Part shown: one piece after another, positions 33,807 to 44,806 of the stretch | Layout of the letters: every line of letters begins with the position of its first letter | Numbering within the stretch: position 1 is the stretch's first letter | Assembly: GCA_025175895.1 (NCBI GenBank) | Contig: CM046000.1 | Coordinates: forward strand, 34,136,720 to 34,200,719 | Length of the DNA: 64,000 nt | Direction of reading: 5' to 3' | Origin: Wurfbainia villosa | Lineage: Eukaryota; Streptophyta; Magnoliopsida; Zingiberales; Zingiberaceae | Notes under the pieces: model-generated | The model's database searches: none | The model's input: the letters and a program-made list of their open reading frames with translations, nothing else | What the model was told of the DNA's origin: nothing | Translations under genes and position numbers: made by a program

Positions 33807-34220
33807 TCATAGCCAACTTTCCTCTTCTTTTGCAACAAGACACTTAGTAGAAATGTTAGAAGCATATGAAAGATCAACATAATAAATGTTTGATTTCCTA
33901 TATCCAACTAACATACAATCATTTAATTCCTTGTGCCTAATCATGCATTTAGAGGATTCAAACGAGACATGATAGTTTGCATCACAAAGTTGACTAACAC
34001 TTAATAAATTAAATTTCATATTTTCAACTAGTAAGACTTTGTGAATGACAATTTTAGGGGATACCTCAATTGTACCTCTACCTAATATCTTGAGTTTTCC
34101 ACTATTCCCAAAGGACACCGCTCCCTTCTTCACATACTTAATTGTGGAGAACTTGCTCACATCCTCAGTCATATGTGTTGAGCAACCACTATCCACAATC
34201 CACATACCTTGCTCTCCTAC
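33807..34220 (-). pseudogene. Copia X aspartic protease
   Basis: The frame just after the conserved TAG carries WIVDSGCSTHMTED with the catalytic DSG intact, then FGNSGKLKILGRGTIEV and NLLSVSQLCDANY. It runs into the pre-integrase region and ends at TGA (33809-33807). Retroviral-type protease would cut the gag-pol chain. Confidence 0.88.
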
Positions 34221-35837
34221 CTAAATCACATGAAAAATACAAGCTTTTGGTACCCAAACATTTGGACCGGTAACATTAAATAAAAACTTCTTAGGTACCC
34301 ATGCCTTCTTAACCTTTCCCTTAACGGTTGCTCTCCTATTAATCAATGAAATATAAGCAACTTATTTTTCTTTTGGCTTATATCCTAAACCGGCCTTGTT
34401 GTAAACGGCTCTTTGTCGACTAAGGATCATATCAAGATATTTTGAGCCATTTGAAAATTTTTCTAAACATGCTTTTAGCTCAACAACCTCATCCTTAAGT
34501 TTGTCATTCTCTTCCTTAAGCATGCAAGGATCGATATGTGAAGGTTTTTCATTCCTAATTGCCTTTAGTTCTACCTTCATGCTCTTAACCTTAGATCTAG
34601 ACTTATCTAGAGCCTTTTTAAGATAAGCAATTGATTGATAAAGAAGCTTAACTTTGGGAGAGTTCATTACCTCATCGTCACTAGATGACGATTCATCACT
34701 TGAGGAGTCTTCTTGGCTTGATGTACCGGAGTCATCTCCTAGGGCCATGAGTGCCACATGGCGTGTGATGTGGCAAAGTTCATCATCGGAGGAGGAGTCT
34801 TCAACACTTGGTGTGTCCCATGTGGTTTGAGCCACCATGGCCTCCTTCTTCTTCTTCTCCTTCTTGTCCTTCTTTTTCTTTTCTTTTTCCTCCTTCTTCT
34901 TTAGCTCCGGGCAATTTGGCTTTATGTGCCCCTTCTTGTTGCAAGCATGGCAAATCACATTATTATTGAAACTTGAATTACCACTAAACTTACCTTTTGA
35001 AGAATGAGACCCCTTCCTTGCTTCTCTACTCTTGAACTCCTTTGATTTCCTATAGAGCTTCTTGACGAAATTTGCCATCTCACTAGACGAGTCTTCATCA
35101 CTACTTGAATCATGCTCCGATTCGGATGATGATGATGCTTCTTTTCTTTGCTTCTTCTTCTTTTCCTTCTTTTCAACAAATAGAGCTAAACCCTTTTCCT
35201 TAGAGGACATGTTAGTTTGCTCATGTAATTCAAACTCACAAAATAATTCATCAATTTTAATTTGAGAAAGATCCCTAGTTACCTTAATGGCATCAACTAT
35301 AGAAGTCCATAAGGAATTTCTAGGAAATGCTTGAAGAATATACCTTACCAAGTCCCGGTTGTCAACTCGCTCACCTATGATGTGGAGTCCATTCACAATC
35401 TCCTTGAACCTTCCATGCATTTGACTTACGGTTTCATGCATCTTCATTTGGAAGGCTTGAAGTTGTCCAATTAGTAGGTCCTTCTTGGCCCTCTTTGACT
35501 CCTTGGAACCTTCATTTAGCTCAATGAGCTTTTCCCATAGCTCCTTGGCGGATTCGAAAGGCCCCACCTTGTTGAGTTGCTTCATGGTAATACCGCATTG
35601 AATGGTGAGTACCGCCTTTGCATTTGACTCGAATCGCCTATTCATTTCCCTTGTCCAATCCTTGCTTGAAATAGGGTTTCCTTGTTCATCCACCGGTTCC
35701 TCGAAGCCATCTACAACACTATGCCAAATTTCAATATTGCTCATTAGATAATACTTCATCCTACCTTTCCAAAATGCAAAGTGACTTCCATCGAAGAGTG
35801 GTGGCTTGGCGGTGCCATATCCCTCTTGAAGAGCCAT
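34221..35837 (-). pseudogene. gag: Copia X Gag (one premature stop before the terminal TAG)
   Basis: The ATG at 35837 lies about 40 bases past the primer site. Residues 1-125 are the DUF4219/UBN2 capsid-like region (FAFWKGRMKYYLMSN, SAKELWEKLIELNEGSKES), homologous to the TR-GAG Gag. A helical segment, a Lys- and Ser-rich stretch and a single CCHC knuckle (about 296-309, CHACNKKGHIKPNC) follow, then acidic and coiled-coil-like parts. TAA at 34364-34362 interrupts the 491-codon frame. The same frame resumes and ends in VWVPKACIFHVI and TAG at 34223-34221, directly before the protease. The plus-strand X copy has the same TAG. Confidence 0.9.
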
Positions 35838-35877
35838 TGATGCCTTGGTTGATGGTGAGATCTTCCAAGCTATCCGA

Positions 35878-35889
35878 GCTCTGATACCA
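35878..35889 (-). other. Primer binding site (initiator tRNA-Met) of copia X
   Basis: On the minus strand TGGTATCAGAGC starts two bases after the LTR end (CCTAACA, then AG). It is the same site as in TR-GAG1, 2 and 3. Confidence 0.9.
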
Positions 35890-35891
35890 CT

Positions 35892-37264
35892 TGTTAGGAC
35901 CCTTGTAACGGCTAGAGGGGGGGGGGGTGATTAGCCTTTATTCGTTTCTACAAGTAAGTTAGTGGAAGCAATACAAATACGAAAATGAATACGAATAAGA
36001 AATAAGAAACCAAACGCTAACACCCGATGTACGTGGTTCGGAGATGATGCTCCTACTCCACGGCAATCCGTAAGGTGGATTAGTCCTAGCCAAGCTTCAC
36101 TATATTCTCCTTTGGATGAACCAAGGTGGAGAAACCTTTCTTACAATGCTCTCCTCTTCTTTACAATGATGGATGATTAAGAACAAGAGAAGAAGAGGTT
36201 TTGAATCACTAAAACACTTGGGAAAGCTTGGTGAGCACGAGGGTGTAGTTAGGAATGAGAGCACTAGCTTCACCAAGCTCCCCAAGGCCCCTTTTTATAG
36301 AAGAGGGGATGTTTTTCCCGTTGGGCCTCGATCAGTCGACTGATGCTCATCAACAGTCGACTGCCGTCGAAGCCAACGGCTTCTGACCATGCAGATCCGC
36401 GAAGATTCGTAGTCGCATTTTCCAATGCCCAGGTGATCAGTCGACTGATCCCTCCATCAGTCGACTAATGGAGTGATCAGTCGAGTGATCGAGCGATGAG
36501 TGAGACCGCATTCTCGCGGCGATTTTCTCATTTATCGATCATTGCGCCTGAAGCGATCGATCATCGCCGATCATTGCCTGACGAAGCCGATCGATGGCGA
36601 TGGCGAGGTTTCACTGACTCGATCGAGCAGCTTGACCCGGTCGGATCGATACATCGTGCGATTGGTGATACTTATCAAGTATGAGTAATTCACACTTGAT
36701 TTTACACCCTAGACCTAGACTCAACCTTCTAGCTCCTCATTAAGCCTTGCACCTTCAGGATCCCTCCGAGTCCGTGACTTGTTCATCCTTTGCGCTTTGC
36801 TTCCAAGAGCCTCCTTCGATTTCGTCATGTCTTGGGTTGCCAAATGCTTGGACTTTACGCCGCCAAGACTACAAGCTTGGACTTATGCTGCCAAGACCTT
36901 ACTTTGGACTTCCTTTGCTAAGGTTCACTTGGACTTTTATGCTGCCAAGACTACAGGCTTGGTCTTACGCTGCCAAGTCCATCCCTTGGACTTCCTTTGC
37001 CAAGATCATACTTGGACTTCCTTTGCCAAGGTTCATTTGGACTTTACGCTGCCAAGACTACAAGCTTGGTCTTATGCTGCCAAGTCCATCCCTTGGACTT
37101 CCCTTGCCAAGATCATACTTGGACTTCTCTTTTACCAAGGCTTCATCCTTGGATTTCCCTGTCACTTAAAGCATATTCACAATTAGATCACAAGATATTG
37201 CCTAACTTAGATGATTATCCAAACATCAAAACATATAAATTCTTGGAGCATTGTTGCACCAACA
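35892..37264 (-). repeat. Copia X 5' LTR (minus strand)
   Basis: On the minus strand it runs from TGTTGGTGCAACAATGCTCC (37264) to GGGTCCTAACA (35892), 1373 bp. It contains the hairpin array (36845-37165), perfect palindromes ATCAGTCGACTGAT at 36331-36344 and 36436-36449, a CGATCG-rich patch (36520-36680), and a G run near 35917-35926 that is longer than in the partner LTR. Confidence 0.92.
36292..36299 (-). promoter_or_regulatory. TATA box in copia X 5' LTR
   Basis: TATAAAAA on the minus strand, conserved in all three X LTRs, about 400 bp before the LTR end. It is the probable promoter for the element transcript. Confidence 0.6.
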
Positions 37265-38117
37265 GGGGACACCATACTTGGGTTAAAACCTCATCTTTGA
37301 GGTTGCGGTCGTCCGCATTATGGGTTCATTAGTAGTCGACTTGAGTTTGGTGTCATTTAAGAGCTGAAATTACTGCGCGATCATTGCTCGTTGGAAGCGA
37401 TCGGTGATGTCGATGTTGATCGGCGAAAGAATAACGATCGTACCCGATTGAGTTCTGAGCCTGCAGAAATGCTCCGTAGCCGTAGGCGATCACTGAGTGT
37501 TGCGATCGGCCGCCAATGTTCGATCGGGTGAGTACCGTTGGAACTTGTCCAATGTGGATTGAGCTGTTGTCTCACATGTTAGCGGTGACTTATGGCGATC
37601 ATTATCTAGCCCGATGGAGGATAAAAGCAGCTGTTCGTGGAAGGCTCAAGTAGCGGTTTTCTTGGGCGATTTGAAGGGGAATTGTTGATGCTCTTCCAGT
37701 CCTTCAAGGCTAGTCCAAGGCAACCAAAGATCAAGCAACCAAAGTTCTCTTGTAAAGTATTTTTCTTTACTTGCATTGTATTTCTTACTTGTATTAGCTT
37801 GTATCTTTTGTATTACTTAGTGTAATCCTTGTACGAGGTTTCTCCACCTCTGGATTGTTCCGAGAAGGAGTTATTTGTGATTAGTGAGTGCGTGTGCATC
37901 ACTAGAGCTCTTTAGAGCTCGATCCGTGGAGTAGGAACCATTCGATTCCGAACCACGTTATATGACCGTGTTGTGATTGTGTATCTTGTTGTATTTATTT
38001 GTTATTACTATTCCGCTGTGCTAACAAGATTGTAGATGATCAAACGTGAAAGAATTCCATCATCGTACCATCACGCGACGTTATTCACCCCCCTCTAGCG
38101 GCCTCAAATAACCTACA
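37265..38117 (+). repeat. TR-GAG1 3' LTR, second part
   Basis: It resumes with GGGGACACCATACTTGG, the copia X target duplication plus LTR, and ends AATAACCTACA at 38117, followed by ACTAC. It matches 23610-24414 of the 5' LTR closely except at 37300-37620, where GTCGAC motifs of one copy stand opposite CGATCG-like strings of the other. Confidence 0.9.
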
Positions 38118-39003
38118 ACTACTACATATCTTATTTTTAATGTGGTAGCGAGTATGAAAGATGTTGTCTTGTTGTTTTTCATCTTCTTCTTTCAATTATA
38201 AATTTAAAGCAAGCTAAGTGACAAGAGCTTCACCTTCAACTGAATATTTTTCTTCATTACTTTCCAATGATGGTGGCAAGATAATATCTTCATCTGACTC
38301 ACTATCGTTTCAATATCACCATTTTCTTTCAAAATAATTACTCTTTTGGTTGGACATTGTGATACAATATGACCCCTTCCCAAGCACTTAAAATAGATAT
38401 ATTTATTTCTCATAGTTTGAGTAGGTTCTTCACCTTTAACCAAAGTAGTATTTGCATCCTTTTGCTTAGAAAATTCGACTTTATTCCTAGAAACTACTTT
38501 ATTTTCCCTTTTGTTCCAATTAGATTTCCAAGTGAATGAATTAGAACTTTGCCCATGCTTGGTTAAACTCTTCCTTTTGAGTTGCCTTTCCACTTTCATG
38601 GACATGTGCATCATATTCTCAAGCTTCACATAATGCTTCAACTCCACTACATTTGCAATTTCTAGATTCAAGCCTTGCAAAAATCATGTCATTGTTGCTT
38701 CTCGATCCTCCACATTGACCCGAATCATGAAAATCTACATATCTTTGTGATATTCCTCCATACTCGTAGATCCTTGGGTTAAACATTGAAGTCGTTGGTA
38801 CAAATCTCGATAGTAATGTGATGGAATGAACGACTTTCGCATAAAAGATTTCATTTCATCCCATGTGTCAATGGGTCTCTCTCAATTTCTTCTTCTTCTT
38901 AGAACAGTTTGATATCATCAAATAATAACATAATTAATAAACTCAATTGCATCAATTTTACCTTCTTCTCTTCAGAGTAATTGTGGCAATCAAACACAAG
39001 TAA
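38118..39003 (-). pseudogene. Gypsy gag fragment (copy B)
   Basis: On the minus strand this is the middle and C-terminal part of a Ty3/gypsy Gag: YSEEKKVKL, SFMRKSFIPSHYYRDLYQRLQ, LNLEIANVVELKHYVKLE, and a single knuckle FKCLGRGHIVSQC whose first Cys is Tyr. Frame changes and stops break it; the longest open piece is 38680-38204. The left end runs into the protease leader (NIFHTR...KICS) and is cut by TR-GAG1 at 38122. Its right end is fused to an RT fragment of a second gypsy copy. Confidence 0.82.
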
Positions 39004-39134
39004 TTGTGGCAAATAATAACATATCAACTCTTCGCCTTGCCGTTGAAGCTCCTTTGTTTCCGCCAGATTGCTCTTATAGGTTTGTTGATTAGGAATCAAT
39101 GCACGAGGGATGAAATTTATTTGATGCTCTATTC
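39004..39134 (-). pseudogene. Gypsy reverse transcriptase N-terminus (copy A), fused to gag of copy B
   Basis: On the minus strand it encodes the segment EHQINFIPRALIPNQQTYKS...TKELQRQGEELI, the usual start of gypsy RT. Across TR-GAG3 it continues directly from the GLPQFRGI end at 60755, so TR-GAG3 inserted within this RT. At about 39003 it switches abruptly to gag. A 14-bp repeat TTGCCACAATTACT stands at the switch. The five bases TATTC (39130-39134) are the TR-GAG3 target duplication. Confidence 0.8.
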
Positions 39135-40590
39135 TGTTAGTGCAATCGGCTCAGGTCATGATTGACTGGACTCGAGTTTGACTCGAGTGATGTTTTGATG
39201 TTTGACATTGATGTCAGATAATGTTTTAGGGAGATTGTTGGTGCAATCGACCGGGGTCATGATTGATCGGACTCGAGTTTGACTCGAGGGGGATTTTGAT
39301 TGTTGACTAGGGTTGACCATTTCATGGAAAGTCCAAGTCTTGAGTACTTGGCATGTAAAGTCCAAGCATGGGTCTTGGCATGGAAAGTTTAACATGGGTT
39401 GGAAAGGGAAAGTCCAAGCTTGAGTCTTGGCATTTGAGAAGTCCAAGGGGTTTCATATTGGCAGCATAAAGTCCAAGCGGGATTCTTGGCAGCATAAGTC
39501 CAATGGTTGGCGGCGTAAAGTCCAAGCGGAGTCTTAGCAGCGTAAGTCCAATGTGCCTTGGCTGTGTAGACATTGTTAGCATTATATAGGTACAATGAAT
39601 GAACAAGTCATGGATGACTTGGAGGGATCCGATAGGTACGAGGCTGACGGAGGTGGCTAGAAGGCTTAGGTCTAGGCTACGGGTGATCTAGCAAGTATGG
39701 GGGCACCATACTTAGGTTAAAACCTCATGTTTTAGGTGTGTCAGTCGACTGGTACCATGCGACAGTCGACTGGTGTGAGTCAACTAGGATTTGACTGCGG
39801 GGAGTGCCCTAGTAGTCGACTGCCAGAGGTGGGCAATCGACTTGGCGGCAATCGTGATCTGGTGATCGATCGATTGGTGCTCGTGATTTCGGCGCGAAGG
39901 TTCTCGATCGAGTGATCGCGCGACCACTCGGATCGATTGAGCCATCATTCGGTGATAGTATGGTGGTCACCAACTGATGGTGTATCCATTAAATTTTTTC
40001 AGCATGGATGTAGCCGTTGTCTCATGACAACAGTGGCATTAGTCGACTGATGGTCCCGTGCAGTCGACTGATAGGCGAAAATCCAGCCCGATTGTAGGTT
40101 ATAAAAGCAGCTCGGAAGAGGGATTTTGAAAGCGATTTTCTTGGGCAATTTGGAGCGATTTGCTATTACAAATCAGGGTCTTCAAGGCTAGTCCAAAGCA
40201 ATCAACAAGCAAGCATTCCAAAGCAATAGTTGTTAAGTTTTCTTTATATTGTTTTGTTATTTCATCTTATATTTGCTTGTTTACTTTGTATTACTTGTTG
40301 TAATTCATTGTACGAGGTTTCTCCACCTCCGACTTGTTGTCGAGAAGGAGTTTATTGGATTAGTAGTGCATCTTTCCATTGCTACGACTTTTAGAGCCTG
40401 ATCCATGGAGTAGGAACCATTCGGTTTCGAACCACGTTATATTCTTGTGTTTGTGATTGTGTATCGTGTTATTGTTTTTATTATTATTCCGCTGCGCACT
40501 AACACGATTTGTAAACGCGATCGCGAACGAAATCCATCAAGCATCGACGATGCTATTCACCCCCCTCTAGCGGTCCCAACGGTCCCAACA
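39135..40590 (+). repeat. TR-GAG3 5' LTR
   Basis: It runs from TGTTAGTGCAATCGGC to GGTCCCAACA, 1456 bp. It has two LTR-start-like sub-blocks (39135 and 39236), a hairpin array (39320-39570), GTCGAC motifs (39738-39830), a CGATCG patch (39850-39960) and a TATA box at 40100-40107. The end is a short tandem, CGGTCCCAACGGTCCCAACA, also present in decayed form in the 3' LTR. Confidence 0.9.
40100..40107 (+). promoter_or_regulatory. TATA box in TR-GAG3 5' LTR
   Basis: TATAAAAG followed by 'cagct'. The same box lies at 60259-60266 in the 3' LTR and at 45786 and 50531 in TR-GAG2. Confidence 0.6.
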
Positions 40591-40592
40591 AT

Positions 40593-40604
40593 TGGTATCA
40601 GAGC
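40593..40604 (+). other. Primer binding site (initiator tRNA-Met) of TR-GAG3
   Basis: TGGTATCAGAGC starts two bases after the LTR end CCAACA. Confidence 0.9.
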
Positions 40605-40666
40605 CTGGGGCTCTTCTATGGATTAACAACCCGGAGCCAAGACGCTAGAGGGTGAAGAGGAACAAG

Positions 40667-42370
40667 ATGGAAATTTAAGAAAATTTGGGTTGGGACATCA
40701 ACACCCCAATCCCATATGCTTTCTATGGACAAGAAGGCTTCAACCAATGGAAGGCAAGGATTGAAGACTTCCTAATGATGAGGGACTTTGAGGAGTGATC
40801 CATTTTAATGGAGGGATATAGCTATCCAAGAGGACCAAAGGTTGGATGCCTCAAGAAAAAGAGATGGACCGAAGAGCAAGTCCAAGCCTTCAAGAAAAAT
40901 AAGAAGGTAGTCCAATTTATTTTTGATTTGATTCCTAATGACATCTTGTGTAGCCTAGGGGATTACATGGATGCCAAGGACCTTTGGAGCGAATTGGTAA
41001 GATATCATGAAAACCCTCAACTGGTCCAAGAACAAGAAGAAGAAGAGGAGTGCTCATCCTCTCAAACTCAAGAAGAAGCAAGCACATCCTCATCCTCACA
41101 AGCAAGTGAGGATTCAGAAGTTGATAGAGAATCGACATCCGGATCGGTGGAAGAGAAAAAGATGGAAGAAGCCTCCACCTCTAGGATTTAGGGGGAGGAG
41201 AGGATTCCCACGCCGGAGCAAGAAGAAGAGCCTTCAACATCCGGTCAAGATGAAGATGCTCAAAATCCGACTGTCATTGACTTAGGTAACTCAAGCACAT
41301 CATTTCAAGATAAAATTCATATAATGTGTTTTGAGTGTAGGGAGTATGGGTAGTACAAGAGCAAGTTCCCAAAGAAGGTCAAGAAAAGTCCACCGGCACC
41401 TAAAAGTCAAGAAAAGTCAAAGGAAGCCTATCCCCCGACCATCAAAAGCAAGGAGCACATTATATGCTTGAAATGTAATCAAAGAGGGCATTATAGGAGT
41501 CAATGCCATAGGGGGAGCAAGAAGGTCAAAGAAGGAGCATCACAAGTAGGGGGAGCCTCTAAGGCAAACCCTAAGGTAACCTTTAAGTATGCATCTTCTA
41601 GTTTTAATGTCAAAAAGTATGTTAGAAATAATTTAAATAATTTTGCTATTATTCATAAGGAGCATGCTATTAGAAATAAATACTTTTGTCTAGATGCTAA
41701 GAGTATTAATTTTTCAAATAAAGAGAAATTTGGGACTAATGTTCCTAGAAAAACTCTTCCTAAGGAAAGCATTAGGAAAATAGAAAACCATTTAGGCATT
41801 AATCCAAAGAAGGGTAGACATATGCCTAGAGGAAACGGTAATGCCCAAAGATTAAATCAAACGTCAAAAATTTGGCAATTAGAAAAGGAAAATCAAGCCT
41901 TGAGGTCAAGGCTTGAGAAAATGGAAAAGACCCTTAGGAATATATAAAATTCAATTAAAGGGTCAAATGGTCAAAGCCTAGGGTCTAGAAGTCAAAGTCA
42001 AAGACCTAGGAAACAAGAACCATCTAAGGGCAAGGCTAAGCCCAAAAAGACCTACCATAATATTCCATTTGATTATGGAACTCAAATTAGGTATAGGAAA
42101 GCCAAGGTCAATAGGGAAGTCATCCCTAAGGTTGACCAAGGTAGGTGCTTAGTGGCCAAGGTTTCCATGAAACCTAGGAAGACCACTAAGAAGGTTACAA
42201 GGGAGGCAATCCCTAAGGTTAACCTAGTCAAGACCCAAATGACCAAGGCTAACAAGCCTAGAAGGGTAATTAGGAAGGTATCTAGGGAGGTCATCCCTAA
42301 GGAATACCATGTAAACCCTAGGAGCTCAAATAAGTTTTGGGTTCCTAAGAGCGTGATCGATTCACGCTAG
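40667..42370 (+). pseudogene. TR-GAG3 gag (broken)
   Basis: It starts ATGGAAATT then TAA: a stop at codon 4, as in TR-GAG4. The frame resumes with the capsid-like region (40808 on, GDYMDAKDLWSELVRYHE), a Glu/Ser-rich stretch to a TAG at 41189, knuckle 1 with its His replaced by a stop and its last Cys by Phe (near 41330-41375), knuckle 2 intact (CLKCNQRGHYRSQC, about 41467), a coiled-coil-like part to a TAA near 41945, and the basic C-terminal domain (VIPKVDQ, VIPKEYH) ending FWVPKSVIDSR at 42370. At least five stops are present. Confidence 0.87.
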
Positions 42371-43633
42371 ATGGGTTTAAGTGTTTCAACCTTGATTAGA
42401 AGGGTAGCTAACCCAACCATAGCAAAGTTGGCACTTTAGGATATTTTCAAGGTTATGGATACTTTAGAAATAGATTTGAATTTAAATCCTAAAAGATTTT
42501 AGGATGTGCCAATATATTTTTGGAATTATGAAAAATCAATCAAATTGACACAATTTAGGTTTAGAGGTCTTAGTGTGTCATTTTGGGTTTTTGGCACACT
42601 TGGGGGATTAGTAGCAATATGACAAAATATACTTAATAATAACAAATGGAAATTAATATTAAATTTTAGGTATTGTTATACCTATACATTTTATTTGCCA
42701 TGTTTTGTTTGCCACATACCATGTCATTACATCATATCTATTTTTAATTATTTAATATGTCATGATCATGTTTAAGATTAAGGTTAAATGTCATGTATGC
42801 TTAGATTCCATCTTATGCCATGACATCATGATTATGAGCATGTATTTATTTATATCATCATTAATTCCATAATCATTCATGCATTAATAAAAATTGAGTT
42901 AGGACAATGACATGACTTGAAGTCTTATTTATAAGGGAATCAAGTAGTGTTGCCTTAAAAAATGCATGAGACCTTAGTTTAAGATAAACCAAAACCCACA
43001 TCTCACATCTAAATTGACATGTATGTGTATTCTTACACCTTAGATACATGTGAGATGATAGGATATGAGTTAAGTTCAAGGTGTGTAGTTTTTGTATCTA
43101 GATGAACTCAAACTCATCTAAAATCATGTTGTGGATCATTGGGAAAGCTTATGTTCAAGTCATGTACATTAAGCCCAAAGAATATGATCCAATATGAGGT
43201 TTTAAAGCTATTTTAAAATCATTTTGAAAAACCTTGGTGAAGTCTATCTTTTGATAGCAATCACCATTGATGAAGTTGATACAAACTGAGCTAAAACATT
43301 GAAGTTTTTCTTCACTTTTAAACTTTGTGTCAATTTCATTATTTTATGGGTAAAATATTTTTCAAACATTTTTCACCCATTGTATTGGTCATAAGTATTA
43401 TACGTATAAAGTTTCATGATTTTTCGAATTATGTATAATTATTTATGAATTTCTGAAATTCGATTCTGATAATTGAAATTTGAAAATTTTAGTTATCGAT
43501 CAGCCTTGTTGGCGATCGAATGATGCTTTCAATGATCATTGTATCTGTTAGAGTCGACTGATAGACTTATTTCGGGAAAAACAAGGTTGTTTAGTCCGTT
43601 TTCAGCTACGGTAAAGTTTTCTAACCACTCCTA
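42371..43633 (+). other. TR-GAG3 non-coding region, first part
   Basis: No gene is seen. It carries the family blocks up to the CTAACCACTCCTA word, where copia Y begins. TCCTA at 43629-43633 is the Y target duplication. The second part starts at 58671. Confidence 0.85.
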
Positions 43634-44806
43634 TGTTGGGATGTATACTGAAAAGTCTATCTTTTGTATGAACATCTTTATTTTGAAATAAGAATCACAT
43701 GATCATTGTTTGCATTTTTATGGTTATGCAATATTGTCTAATACATTATATTGTAGATAACATGGTGTGTGTGTCACACGGGAGATCATGTTATCGACTC
43801 CTTGTGAAGTATAAAGTAAAGCTCACAACCGAGATAACTTTGGACAAACCATCGGAATGGTTGTAGTGTGATTTGGTATTGGTTTGTCTTGACCATAGAA
43901 TCACACTAGTGAACTTTGTGTGTATTGAGCAGGACCGACTTAGAGGTGATTCGATTTATTGCTGATTACATAATCGAATCAGACCTCAGATATTATATTG
44001 TACATACTCTTAATCCCGATATAATAACGGACACATATACTTAGTATTCATCTCTTTGATTTACCAATGGGCGAGATTTATAGATTAAATCGATAGGCTC
44101 GGTAAGTTGGGAGATGATATTATTTATATGGTGTGACGTTGATTATAGGAGGAAACCGTGTCCTATATATTAGGATGATGATGTCCCCTTGAGAAGCTCA
44201 TAAGGTTCATCATGTAAACCCTGCAGGTGGACTTGGTCCAACATGATGAAAAGGTTGAGTGGTACTACTCATGGAGTTAGATGTTGATTAATTAATGGTT
44301 AGTAAATTAATTAATCGAAGGACATTCGAGATATTAAACACGGGGAGAAAATGTACAAATAATATATGGAGCCCATATTATCTTATGGGGGTTGGTGAGG
44401 TAGATCAATGATAATCCTTTAGTGGATTGGATTATCATTAATGGATCGGACTTTATGTGGGCTTGATCCATGGGTGGCCAAGATCCAACTCCTCATGGTC
44501 CCTAATGTAGCCTATTAAAACCTCATGAAGCTTTAGATCCAATGGATAGAAACAAATCTCTAGATCCAAAGGTAGAGATTAAATCTCTAGATCCGACGGT
44601 TGAGATTAAATCTCTAGATCCAACGATTGAGATTAAATCCCTAGAACCAATGGTGGAGATTAAAAGGAGGCTTATCCCTAACTCTATAAAAGGATAACAA
44701 GAGGTTGGCGTGGAGAATTATTGAAGAGAAGCTAGGGTATTTGGAGGTTGGCGGCAAGAGCTCAGAGCTAGGGTTTGGGCTTGGCGGCACCTAATAAGGA
44801 AAGTTT
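43634..44806 (+). repeat. Copia Y 5' LTR, first part
   Basis: It starts TGTTGGGATGTATACTGAAA and matches 56769-57944. It contains a tandem of about 27 bp (consensus GAGATTAAATCTCTAGATCC plus about 7 variable bases) at roughly 44548-44665, then TATAAAAG at 44685. It is cut by TR-GAG2 after AGTTT (44802-44806). Confidence 0.9.
44685..44692 (+). promoter_or_regulatory. TATA box in copia Y 5' LTR
   Basis: TATAAAAG just downstream of the 27-bp tandem; the same box is at 57825-57832 in the 3' LTR. TR-GAG2 sits 115 bp downstream, so a transcript from here would run into TR-GAG2. Confidence 0.6.

Larger units (their letters stand above)
28760..37264 (-). mobile_element. Copia family X (SIRE-like), near-complete minus-strand copy nested in TR-GAG1
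   Basis: A structurally complete 8.5-kb copia on the minus strand: 5' LTR 37264-35892, primer site, gag, protease, integrase, RT, RNase H, 1-kb non-coding region, polypurine tract and 3' LTR 30096-28760. The target-site duplication is GGGGA (28755-28759 and 37265-37269). One premature stop lies in gag and three in pol, and one further TAG at the gag/protease boundary is shared with the plus-strand X copy. It is the best preserved pol in the window and the likeliest kind of helper for TR-GAG elements. Confidence 0.93.
22866..38117 (+). mobile_element. TR-GAG1, complete gag-only LTR retrotransposon with a nested copia
   Basis: A full element: 5' LTR 22866-24414, primer site, intact gag, 1.9-kb non-coding region, polypurine tract, and 3' LTR 28044-38117 that is split by copia X at 28760-37264. 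The target-site duplication is ACTAC (22861-22865 and 38118-38122). Without the insertion it is about 6.7 kb. It contains no pol. It sits in a minus-strand gypsy remnant. Such elements need reverse transcriptase and integrase from a partner; copia X is the best candidate here because it shares LTR ends, primer site and polypurine tract. Confidence 0.92.

Noticed and set aside
35917..35930. Poly-G run as a G-quadruplex signal
   Set aside because: It is a single run, and its length differs from the partner LTR in the way homopolymer slippage or sequencing error would produce.
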